Source: an uncultured Porphyromonadaceae bacterium
GTDB taxonomy: Bacteria > Bacteroidota > Bacteroidia > Bacteroidales > Muribaculaceae
DNA: 6,954 nucleotides
NCBI GenBank assembly: GCA_947178565.1
Contig: CAMWYV010000060.1
Coordinates: forward strand, 1 to 6,954
Direction of reading: 5' to 3'
Part shown: positions 1-5,495 of the stretch, one piece after another
Position numbering within the stretch: position 1 is the stretch's first letter
Layout: the number at the start of each line of letters is the position of its first letter
Notes under the pieces: generated by a model
Seen by the model: the letters and a program-made list of their open reading frames with translations, nothing else
What the model was told of the DNA's origin: nothing
The model's database searches: none
Translations under genes and position numbers: made by a program

Positions 1-18
1 CGCATACACTCCTCAATT

Positions 19-1719
19 ATGATTGATTCATTTATTGACATATTAAGAACATATCCTGCTCTCGCTGTATTTTTGACAGTCGGCATAGGTTTTTTGATAG
101 GTAACATCCGTATAGGCAACTTCTCTCTCGGCAGTGTAACATCCGTATTGATTGTGGGGGTGATTGTAGGGCAACTTGTCATTCCTGTTTCGGGACCACT
201 CAAGATGTTCTTTTTCATGTTATTCCTTTTTTCTATCGGCTATAGTGTCGGTCCAGACTTCTTCAAATCCCTTAAAGGTCAGGGAGCTAAACAGGCACTC
301 TTTGCCGTGTTGATGAGCACGATGTGCTTTATCGTGACAGTAGCTATCTCCAAGATAATGGGTTATAACAAAGGGGAGGCTATAGGACTTTTCTCAGGCT
401 CTCAGACTTGCTCATCACTACTGGGAGTAGGTGGAGAGGCTCTTGGCAGACTGGGATTGGAATCCCTGGAACTTACAAGACAAATGAATCTTATCCCGGT
501 GTGCTATGCGGTCACATATATTTTCGGCACACTTGGCACCGTGATTTTGCTTGGCAATCTCGGTCCTAAACTTCTCGGAGGGATGGATTATGTCAAGAAG
601 AAAACATCCGAACTTGAAAAGGAGCTTAATGCATCTTCGGCTAAAGATGACCCGGCAATGATAAACGCCTCACGTGGAGCTGCATATCGCGTGTACAGAG
701 TTACCGGTACATTTTTTACCCTACCGAAGACCGTGCGCGAAACCGAATTATATTTCAAGAGTCGTGGAATTCAGGTTGACATTGACCGGATCAGCCACAA
801 CGGTAAGATTTATGCACCACGTCATGATGACTATATTGAGCTAGGCGATAACATTGTAGCATGTGGTAGAAGCGAGGATGTCATTCAGGCGGCACAGTTA
901 ATTGGCAAGGAAATTACTGATCCTGAATTGCTTGACTATCCCCTTGAAAGAGTGGGTGTATTGGTGGTAAGGAAAGGATTCATCGGCAAACCGATTGCAC
1001 AACTGCGACAAGAAAAATATATGCACGGAGTCGTTATAAGAGACGGTATCAGAGGCAGCGAACCTATTGACATATCAGCTGATACCATTTTTGAGAAAGG
1101 AGATAAACTCACCGTAATGGGACATCCCGACAAAGTGAGCACTGCCACTCCCCACATGGGACATGTTGACCGTCCTTCTGTTGCCAGTGACCTGATGTTT
1201 GTCGGACTGGCAATCTTTGTCGGGGGACTATTCGGAGCAATCTGCTTCTGGGTTGGCAGCATCCCCCTCAGTTTCGGCACAAGCGGCGGTGCGCTTATTT
1301 CCGGACTGGTATTTGGCTGGCTCCGTTCAAAGCGTCCCACTATAGGACATATCTCACCCGGCGCACTATGGTTTATGAATAACCTGGGACTCAACGTTTT
1401 CATTGCTGTGATTGGAATTGAGGCCGCACCTTCATTCATATCCGGAATAAGAGCTATCGGACCGATGCTGTTCGTTGCGGGAGCTATCGGCACTCTCATC
1501 CCCCTGGTCTTCGGACTATGGCTTGGTAAGAGAATATTCAAATTCAATCCGGCTATCACCCTCGGATGCTGTGCCGGCACACGAACCTGCACGGCATCAC
1601 TCGGCGCGGTTCAAAATGCTATCGGCAGTACCCTTCCGGCAATCGGTTATACTGTCACATACGCTGTAAGCAATATTCTTTTGATCATTTGGGGATTATT
1701 GGCTACTATTATTGTTTAA
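19..1719 (+). CDS. aspT: Aspartate:alanine antiporter, AspT/YidE family
   Basis: This is a complete 566-residue inner-membrane exchanger of the aspartate:alanine exchanger (AAE) family. In characterised members, aspartate enters in exchange for alanine made by aspartate 4-decarboxylase, which generates proton-motive force. The family's duplicated architecture is visible: an N-terminal membrane half (about residues 8-188), two TrkA-C/RCK_C-like cytoplasmic domains (about 220-298 and 305-375), and a C-terminal membrane half (about 390-566). The halves carry matching signatures: SGSQTCSSLLG (126-136) against CAGTRTCTASLG (518-529), and YAVTYIFG (163-170) against YTVTYAVS (544-551). The length fits AspT (about 540-565). 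The start is 18 bases from the window edge, so its promoter and any partner decarboxylase gene lie outside. Family assignment is firm. Substrate is inferred from overall resemblance to AspT, since YidE/YbjL-type members of unknown substrate share the fold. Confidence 0.88.
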   Translation: MIDSFIDILRTYPALAVFLTVGIGFLIGNIRIGNFSLGSVTSVLIVGVIVGQLVIPVSGPLKMFFFMLFLFSIGYSVGPDFFKSLKGQGAKQALFAVLMSTMCFIVTVAISKIMGYNKGEAIGLFSGSQTCSSLLGVGGEALGRLGLESLELTRQMNLIPVCYAVTYIFGTLGTVILLGNLGPKLLGGMDYVKKKTSELEKELNASSAKDDPAMINASRGAAYRVYRVTGTFFTLPKTVRETELYFKSRGIQVDIDRISHNGKIYAPRHDDYIELGDNIVACGRSEDVIQAAQLIGKEITDPELLDYPLERVGVLVVRKGFIGKPIAQLRQEKYMHGVVIRDGIRGSEPIDISADTIFEKGDKLTVMGHPDKVSTATPHMGHVDRPSVASDLMFVGLAIFVGGLFGAICFWVGSIPLSFGTSGGALISGLVFGWLRSKRPTIGHISPGALWFMNNLGLNVFIAVIGIEAAPSFISGIRAIGPMLFVAGAIGTLIPLVFGLWLGKRIFKFNPAITLGCCAGTRTCTASLGAVQNAIGSTLPAIGYTVTYAVSNILLIIWGLLATIIV

Positions 1720-1724
1720 AGCAC

Positions 1725-1732
1725 TATATTTG
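1725..1732 (+). promoter_or_regulatory. Candidate Bacteroidota -7 box before the PH-domain gene
   Basis: TATATTTG matches the Bacteroidota primary sigma-factor -7 consensus TAnnTTTG at all six fixed positions. It lies in the 34-bp gap between the antiporter stop and the ATG at 1754, leaving a leader of roughly 15 bases. The -33 element is poor: the nearest TTG at a plausible distance (1699-1701) has a 23-bp spacer, longer than the usual 19-21. It could drive the PH-domain, nitroreductase and PepSY-like genes independently of aspT. Confidence 0.5.
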
Positions 1733-1753
1733 CAATAACTAAGATTTAATGAT

Positions 1754-2233
1754 ATGACATCAAAAGTAAAAATCAGCATTTTCTCTATCTCACTCACTAT
1801 TATAGTTCTGGTCTTTTTGATTGTTATGATGGTAATGGAAATGGCGAGAGACCGCGAAACTATTGCATACATCATCGCCGCACTCCTTGTAATATCCTGT
1901 ATCTTCGCACTTTACTATACCCCGATGGAGTTGAAGGCTACAGAGTCGCGACTTGAAATATGCAGGTATATAGCGATAAAACCAATTCCTTACAGTGCGG
2001 TGGAGTCTATAACACTATGCCCACCCACCATGGCGGAAAAAAGACTCTTTGCAAGCGGCGGCTTCTTCGGATACTGGGGCTGGTTCAGTGAACCCGGTAT
2101 TGGAAAATACTTCGCCTACTACGGTAAATCTTCCGATTGCTTCCTTGTCACTCTTAAATCCGGTAAAAAATATGTGCTCGGGTGTGAAAATGCACCCCAA
2201 ATGGTAGATTTCATATCATCCCGTATCAGATAA
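1754..2233 (+). CDS. Small membrane protein with bacterial PH domain
   Basis: This is a 159-residue protein with two hydrophobic segments at the N-terminus (about residues 7-29 and 36-55), separated by a short charged loop (MARDRET). A soluble domain of about 100 residues follows. It begins with a beta-rich stretch (MELKATESRLEI) and contains an aromatic-glycine segment (GGFFGYWGWF, 102-111), then FLVTLKSGKKYVLGCENAP (130-148) and a C-terminal amphipathic helix. This is the layout of bacterial PH-domain proteins (bPH type), in which a double membrane anchor precedes a PH-like fold. The function of these proteins is largely unknown. The nitroreductase start follows its stop after one base, so the two are almost certainly co-transcribed. 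The PH assignment rests on the WGWF...LVTLKSGKKYVLG pattern and topology. Confidence 0.72.
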   Translation: MTSKVKISIFSISLTIIVLVFLIVMMVMEMARDRETIAYIIAALLVISCIFALYYTPMELKATESRLEICRYIAIKPIPYSAVESITLCPPTMAEKRLFASGGFFGYWGWFSEPGIGKYFAYYGKSSDCFLVTLKSGKKYVLGCENAPQMVDFISSRIR

Positions 2234-2234
2234 A

Positions 2235-2825
2235 ATGTCACTTATGGATAAATTCGACATCATAAAATCTTTGTTGGAAGAAAACCGAAGTATCAGACGG
2301 TTTGATTTTTCTAAAAAAATTGAGGATAGTACGCTGAAAAAACTTGTCGAGTTAACTCGCTACTGCGCATCCGGGCGCAATCTTCAACCATTGCGCTACC
2401 GTATTGTTTCCACAGAAACAGAATGCAAAGCAATATTCCCGTATCTTGCATGGGCGGGATATTATAAGGATTGGGAAGGACCGGAAGAAAAAGAACGTCC
2501 GGCCGCATATATTATACAGTGTATGGACACATCACTCGCTCCCGACTGCCTGTGTGACGATGGACTTCAACTTGAGGCGATCACACTCGGGGCTACAGCA
2601 TCAGGTATTGGCGGATGTATTATCAAGTCATTCAATATGCAGAAAATTGCTGAGATATTGCATATTCAGCCAAGATTCAAACCACGATATGTTCTTGCTC
2701 TCGGGTATCCGGTAGAAAAAGCTAAAATTGTAGATCTGAACGATGAAGGCGACATCAGATATTATCGTGATTCCGAACAGATTCAATGTGTGCCTAAACG
2801 CCCGATCACCGAACTGTTACTTTAA
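2235..2825 (+). CDS. Nitroreductase family protein (FMN-dependent)
   Basis: This 196-residue protein has the nitroreductase fold pattern. An N-terminal helix leads into RSIRRF (18-23), the arginine-rich FMN-phosphate segment. SGRNLQPLRY (46-55) follows, equivalent to the S-x-N-x-Q-P-W motif of the family. Then come a central helix DDGLQLEAITLGATASGIGG (108-127), a variant of the D-x-G-x-A-x-Q-N-x-x-L-x-A-x-x-x-G-L-G helix, and YVLALGYPVEK (152-162), the usual terminal beta strand. Members are usually cytoplasmic flavoenzymes reducing nitro compounds, quinones or flavins with NAD(P)H; the natural substrate here cannot be told. The first ATG is chosen because it lies one base after the upstream stop (TAAAATG), suggesting translational coupling. 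A second Met at residue 4 is an alternative start. Confidence 0.85.
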   Translation: MSLMDKFDIIKSLLEENRSIRRFDFSKKIEDSTLKKLVELTRYCASGRNLQPLRYRIVSTETECKAIFPYLAWAGYYKDWEGPEEKERPAAYIIQCMDTSLAPDCLCDDGLQLEAITLGATASGIGGCIIKSFNMQKIAEILHIQPRFKPRYVLALGYPVEKAKIVDLNDEGDIRYYRDSEQIQCVPKRPITELLL

Positions 2826-2848
2826 GAATTTGAACATTATATATCCGT

Positions 2849-2903
2849 GAGTCGTTTGAGAAGTGTAGTACAACTCAAATATACTTTACTTATGAAACGA
2901 CTC
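2849..2903 (+). promoter_or_regulatory. Inverted repeat flanking the PepSY-like lipoprotein start, with an alternative stem
   Basis: GAGTCGTTT (2849-2857) is the perfect reverse complement of AAACGACTC (2895-2903), which is codons 2-4 of the lipoprotein gene, immediately after its ATG at 2892. The intervening 37 bases contain a second possible stem, TTTGAG (2855-2860) with CTCAAA (2874-2879). It shares bases 2855-2857 with the first stem, so the two cannot form together. In an mRNA running through from the nitroreductase gene, the first stem would tuck the start region into structure and the second would free it. This is seen in sequence only; a regulatory role is inference. Confidence 0.35.
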
Positions 2904-3335
2904 TTCAAATTTATTCCGGTACTTTTAGCTGGAGTTATCGCACTCACTCTCATGAGTTGCAGTGATGATGACAAGGATATCAATCCGACAGATCTTCCTT
3001 CAAACGCCAAGGCATTTATCGCAACTTACTATCCGTCAGCGAAAATAGTAAAAACCACGAAAGATAAGAATGAATACGATGTGACTCTGAATAACGGTCA
3101 TACCATTGACTTCAACAAAGACGGAGAATGGATTGATGTAGATGCTCCTGTAGGTCAGACTGTTCCCACCGGTTTCTATCCTGCGTCTATTGATACCTAT
3201 ATTTCATCTAACTTCGGCACATCAGGTGGTATCAACGAGATTTCAGTTATAGCGAGAGGATTTGAAGTAGATCTTGTTTCAGGAGTGGAACTCATATTTG
3301 ACCAGACCGGCACTTTTGTCGGACTTGACGACTAA
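2892..3335 (+). CDS. PepSY-like domain lipoprotein (BLIP-like tandem fold)
   Basis: This is a 147-residue lipoprotein. MKRLFKFIPV and a hydrophobic stretch lead to the lipobox LMSC, with the lipidated cysteine at residue 23. CSDDDKD follows, matching the acidic Bacteroidota lipoprotein export signal that places lipoproteins on the cell surface. The mature part has two similar halves, about residues 35-84 (LPSNAKAFIATYYPSAKI...YDVTLNNGHTIDFNKDGEWI) and 91-146 (VPTGFYPASIDTYISSNF...FEVDLVSGVELIFDQTGTF). This is the beta-lactamase-inhibitor-like PepSY_like pattern common in gut Bacteroidota. The molecular function is unknown. The start at 2892 is preferred over the upstream in-frame GTG at 2847 because only it puts the signal peptide at the N-terminus. 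It lies 66 bp after the nitroreductase with no terminator between, so co-transcription is possible. Confidence 0.82.
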   Translation: MKRLFKFIPVLLAGVIALTLMSCSDDDKDINPTDLPSNAKAFIATYYPSAKIVKTTKDKNEYDVTLNNGHTIDFNKDGEWIDVDAPVGQTVPTGFYPASIDTYISSNFGTSGGINEISVIARGFEVDLVSGVELIFDQTGTFVGLDD

Positions 3336-3353
3336 TATAAAACATAATAAATT

Positions 3354-3393
3354 AAGCGACAGCGTAGTAATAAAACAGCGCTGTCGCTTTTTT
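3354..3393 (+). terminator. Rho-independent terminator after the PepSY-like lipoprotein gene
   Basis: AAGCGACAGCG (3354-3364) and CGCTGTCGCTT (3379-3389) form a perfect 11-bp GC-rich stem with a 14-base loop. The stem runs into a T tract (3388-3393), 18 bases after the lipoprotein stop. On the minus strand the stem is followed only by AATTTATTATG, so it is a weaker terminator for the convergent regulator gene, although bidirectional use is possible. Confidence 0.9.
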
Positions 3394-3474
3394 ATATTCA
3401 CTATTTTCAAACAAGTTAATCATGCTTCCGGCACACACCTCTATTAATTTGTCAAATCCAAATAATAAGTAAAT

Positions 3475-4428
3475 TCAAGGCTGAATTTTTATATCCTCAA
3501 GATTGATAAGATTATGCAGGATTGCAAAAATAGTAAGACCGGCAGGAGAATGAATCTGGAGTTTGGCGGAGATATTCCTACGATATGTAGTGACAGTGTG
3601 CACCGAAAGACAAAGGGTATCGGCAATCTCCTTGTTACTCATACCTCTTGCCACACAGCAAATTATCTCTTTTTCACGAGTAGTCATATTGTCCGCTGCA
3701 GATTCCGCACTATCATCTGTATTCTTTTCTGATCGTTCCCGGCTTGACAATTTAAGCTCCTTTTCAAGTTTTTCCACTGCGGGGATAAACAGTTCATTCT
3801 CTATTTCACAATGGCTTGTAAGCTCGTCTCCGCAAGAAATTATGTCAATGAGCGCGGAGGTGAGTATGTCTGTATCTTTTATGTGATAATGCCTTATAAA
3901 TATGTCTTTAAGCTCCGACAGATTCTCTGCCATGCTGCCGTGAGAATCCAGGTAGTCTGTAATGCGGAAATCGGCTCTGCTGTTTCCCTCGATCAGTTGC
4001 TCAACGTAGCTGAATATATTTTCATTCTCATTATCCATGTGGTTTCTGACTTCCTGCACATAGTCATCAAAAAATTTCAGGAGCAGAAATGCTATATCAT
4101 TTATATCGGTGCAGTTTACAGCTTCGATTAGTTTTCTGCGTATAGACGGCAGAAGAAAGTCAAGAAAATATGTATGGGCTCTCCTGAGGTAGCTCATCAG
4201 ATTTGGCAGCGAGATTTCTGATGACTGACGTATATTACCGCACACAAAATTACAAACGGCAAGGAAAGTATCGCAGTCAACATTGTCTGTTGCACATGCA
4301 GCCGCAACGCTTTTGTCACCAAATCCGAATGACAGTCCGAAGCGGTTCATCACCACCAGCAAACGGGGGCTTTCCTCTATAAGGGCGCGCAATTTATCTT
4401 CACGGGTAAATTCAGTCTTCTTTGCCAT
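3475..4428 (-). CDS. Hemerythrin-domain LuxR-type transcriptional regulator
   Basis: This is a 317-residue regulator. Residues about 15-64 (SPRLLVVMNRFGLSFGFGDKS...) resemble the ScdA_N domain of RIC/YtfE iron-sulfur repair proteins, but the vicinal cysteines are replaced by FG. Residues about 76-225 resemble a hemerythrin-like four-helix bundle, with candidate di-iron ligands H85, H130/E134 (HMDNE), H163 or H180, and H206/E210 (HCEIE). An acidic linker (about 228-247) precedes a GerE/LuxR HTH (about 249-310: TTREKEIICCVARGMSNKEI, then LSVHTVTTYRRNISAKL). Hemerythrin-like sites bind O2, NO or iron, so this is probably a redox, NO or iron-responsive DNA-binding protein. The start at 4428 is preferred over the in-frame ATG at 4479 because a -7 box lies between them (4467-4474) and the added 17 residues match no domain. 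It is divergent from the heme uptake operon. Confidence 0.85.
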   Translation of the reverse strand: MAKKTEFTREDKLRALIEESPRLLVVMNRFGLSFGFGDKSVAAACATDNVDCDTFLAVCNFVCGNIRQSSEISLPNLMSYLRRAHTYFLDFLLPSIRRKLIEAVNCTDINDIAFLLLKFFDDYVQEVRNHMDNENENIFSYVEQLIEGNSRADFRITDYLDSHGSMAENLSELKDIFIRHYHIKDTDILTSALIDIISCGDELTSHCEIENELFIPAVEKLEKELKLSSRERSEKNTDDSAESAADNMTTREKEIICCVARGMSNKEIADTLCLSVHTVTTYRRNISAKLQIHSPAGLTIFAILHNLINLEDIKIQP

Positions 4429-4466
4429 AATAATCCATTGAAACGTACGAGCCGTAAAACTCCATG

Positions 4467-4474
4467 CAAAGATA
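4467..4474 (-). promoter_or_regulatory. Promoter -7 box of the hemerythrin-LuxR regulator gene
   Basis: On the minus strand the sequence reads TATCTTTG, a full match to the Bacteroidota -7 consensus TAnnTTTG. The ATG at 4428 lies 38 bases downstream, giving a leader of roughly 30-35 bases. No TTG sits at the usual 19-21 bp upstream (the region reads TATATACAAC), so the promoter looks dependent on an activator. A near-palindrome lies 25 bp upstream (4500-4511). Confidence 0.6.
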
Positions 4475-4496
4475 TACACTTTAACCGAAGTTGTAT

Positions 4497-4511
4497 ATAC
4501 CTAAATTTGGG
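4497..4511 (-). promoter_or_regulatory. Candidate operator A, facing the regulator gene
   Basis: On the minus strand this reads CCCAAATTTAGGTAT. Its first 12 bases (4511-4500) are a near-palindrome around AAATTT with one mismatched pair. The 12-mer ends exactly 25 bp before the regulator's -7 box, and its centre lies 35 bp from the centre of that box, at about -42. It shares 12 of 15 bases with operator B, in the same orientation relative to its own promoter. The part 4500-4505 (CCTAAA) also forms a 6-bp inverted repeat with TTTAGG at 4517-4522. Confidence 0.5.
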
Positions 4512-4563
4512 TGTTTTTTAGGCAGACAGGATATATTTTTAAGAAAACAAGAGTGAAAATAGT

Positions 4564-4578
4564 CCCATTTTTGGGTAT
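4564..4578 (+). promoter_or_regulatory. Candidate operator B, facing the heme uptake operon
   Basis: The sequence reads CCCATTTTTGGGTAT. The first 12 bases form the perfect palindrome CCCA-N4-TGGG (4564-4575). It ends 25 bp before the operon's -7 box, the same spacing as operator A has to its promoter, and directly abuts the -33 region. Together the two sites give CCCAWWTTTRGGTAT. This position suits an activator contacting RNA polymerase at about -42. The hemerythrin-LuxR protein encoded next door is the obvious candidate, but this is inference. Confidence 0.55.
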
Positions 4579-4608
4579 TGTGGCTGCGTTTTAACCAAAA
4601 TAATTTTG
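4578..4608 (+). promoter_or_regulatory. Bacteroidota sigma-70-type promoter of the heme uptake operon
   Basis: TTG (4578-4580) is separated by exactly 20 bp from TAATTTTG (4601-4608). This fits the Bacteroidota primary promoter (TTTG at -33, 19-21 bp, TAnnTTTG at -7), with all six fixed -7 bases present. Transcription should begin a few bases after 4608, leaving a leader of about 45-50 bases that is A-rich, G-poor and lacks a clear Shine-Dalgarno sequence, as is usual in this phylum. Confidence 0.7.
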
Positions 4609-4661
4609 CAGTCGAGAAAATAAACCAAGCAAATAACAAATATAATATTAATACAATTTTT

Positions 4662-5495
4662 ATGAAGAAAACGCTTACACTTCTTACTATTGCCGTGACT
4701 CTGATGACAGTTTCGTGCAGCAACGATGACAGCCCGGCTAACCTGACTAAAGAGGTTGCCGGAACCTATTCAGGTTACACCTCTGCTTCTTGTGCATATT
4801 TCAGCGGTAGTATGAGCGCAGACCAAAAAGTAGTGATTTCCGAAGGCTCTTCCGCCAACAAGGTAAATATCAGCTATGAGTCCACAACATGGGGAACGGT
4901 CTCCATTTCAGATGCAACTGTGGGTGAGAGCGATCAGGGCTACATACTCTCCGGGAGCGGAAAATGGTCTATGGGTCATAACGGTAATACAAGCGAGTAT
5001 GACTGCACTTTCACCGGTGTTATCAAGTCAGGTGAAAGCCGATTCACATTTTCATCTCCAAGTGTAATGGGTGGTCTTAAGGTTGAGTTTACAGAAGGGG
5101 AAATTCCCGCAGATCTTGTCATTCCCGGCTCCTATAAAGGCTGGACCGATGCAACATGTGCATATTTTCAGGGTATGACAGCCGAAAATCAGACCGTGAC
5201 AATCAGCGTTAAAGATGACAAGTACAATCTTGCATATATCTCCGATACATGGGGGGAATTTTCAGCTGAAGACCTTAAGGTTACTTACTCCGACGGGGTG
5301 TTTTCTCTAACCGGAGACGGAATCTGCAAAATGGGTATGAATGGCAATGTTAGCGAATATCCCTGCTCTGTTTCAGGCAGCGTTGATGTTGAAAAATCAG
5401 CTCCGGCTTTCGTAATCACCGTTCCCGGAGTGATGGGCGGACTCAAAATCACATTTACAAACGGAGACAAACCTTCAGAAAGCACAAATGAATAA
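4662..5495 (+). CDS. Two-domain calycin-like lipoprotein of the heme uptake operon
   Basis: This is a 277-residue lipoprotein. MKKTLTLLTI and a hydrophobic segment end at TVSC, with the lipid cysteine at residue 19. CSNDD follows, an acidic export signal suggesting surface display. The mature protein consists of two tandem copies of one beta-rich domain, about residues 32-145 and 154-267. Shared landmarks are GTYSGYTSASCAYFSG against GSYKGWTDATCAYFQG, TWG (76-78) against TWG (196-198), MGHNGNTSEYDC against MGMNGNVSEYPC, and VMGGLKVEFT against VMGGLKITFT. The pattern fits the calycin-like barrel family of Bacteroidota lipoproteins, often found beside HmuY/TonB receptor genes. Each copy has two conserved cysteines (C44/C115 and C166/C235), possibly a disulfide. 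A ligand-binding or accessory role in heme uptake is inferred from context. The start at 4662 is chosen because the signal peptide begins there; the in-frame ATG at 4578 overlaps the promoter. Confidence 0.83.
   Translation: MKKTLTLLTIAVTLMTVSCSNDDSPANLTKEVAGTYSGYTSASCAYFSGSMSADQKVVISEGSSANKVNISYESTTWGTVSISDATVGESDQGYILSGSGKWSMGHNGNTSEYDCTFTGVIKSGESRFTFSSPSVMGGLKVEFTEGEIPADLVIPGSYKGWTDATCAYFQGMTAENQTVTISVKDDKYNLAYISDTWGEFSAEDLKVTYSDGVFSLTGDGICKMGMNGNVSEYPCSVSGSVDVEKSAPAFVITVPGVMGGLKITFTNGDKPSESTNE
4755..5096 (+). repeat. First copy of the duplicated calycin-like domain coding unit
   Basis: This encodes residues 32-145 of the lipoprotein, aligning with the second unit at 5121-5462 at an offset of 120-122 residues. 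Identity is clear in the protein (CAYF, TWG, NGNxSEYxC, VMGGLK) but patchy in DNA, so the duplication is old and not a recombining repeat. Confidence 0.75.
5121..5462 (+). repeat. Second copy of the duplicated calycin-like domain coding unit
   Basis: This encodes residues 154-267, joined to the first copy by a short linker (EIPADLVI). It keeps both landmark cysteines (C166, C235) and adds C222 and M226 in the MGxNGN loop, where the first copy has S103 and H106 nearby. The two barrels may therefore differ in ligand chemistry. Confidence 0.72.

Noticed and set aside
1151..1160. CCCACATGGG, a further palindrome with CCCA/TGGG arms
   Set aside because: The spacer is 2 bp, not 4, it lies inside the antiporter coding sequence, and no -7 box stands at 25 bp. 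It is probably chance.
936..1592. A 218-residue open frame on the minus strand
   Set aside because: It lies wholly inside the antiporter gene, has no recognisable domain, and its proline/serine-rich composition is what the complement of membrane-protein codons gives.
2855..2889. Possible promoter (TTTG at 2855-2858, TATACTTTAC near 2880) just before the PepSY-like gene
   Set aside because: The -7 candidate lacks the TTTG end in any register and would start transcription almost on the ATG. Read-through from the nitroreductase gene is more likely.
3514..4131. Several + strand open frames of 70-110 residues
   Set aside because: They are antisense to the hemerythrin-LuxR gene, whose minus-strand frame has clear domains throughout.
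4481..4723. An 80-residue minus-strand open frame across the divergent intergenic region
   Set aside because: It runs through both promoters and the signal-peptide codons of the calycin-like gene. Its hydrophobic stretch is a by-product of the AT-rich promoter DNA.
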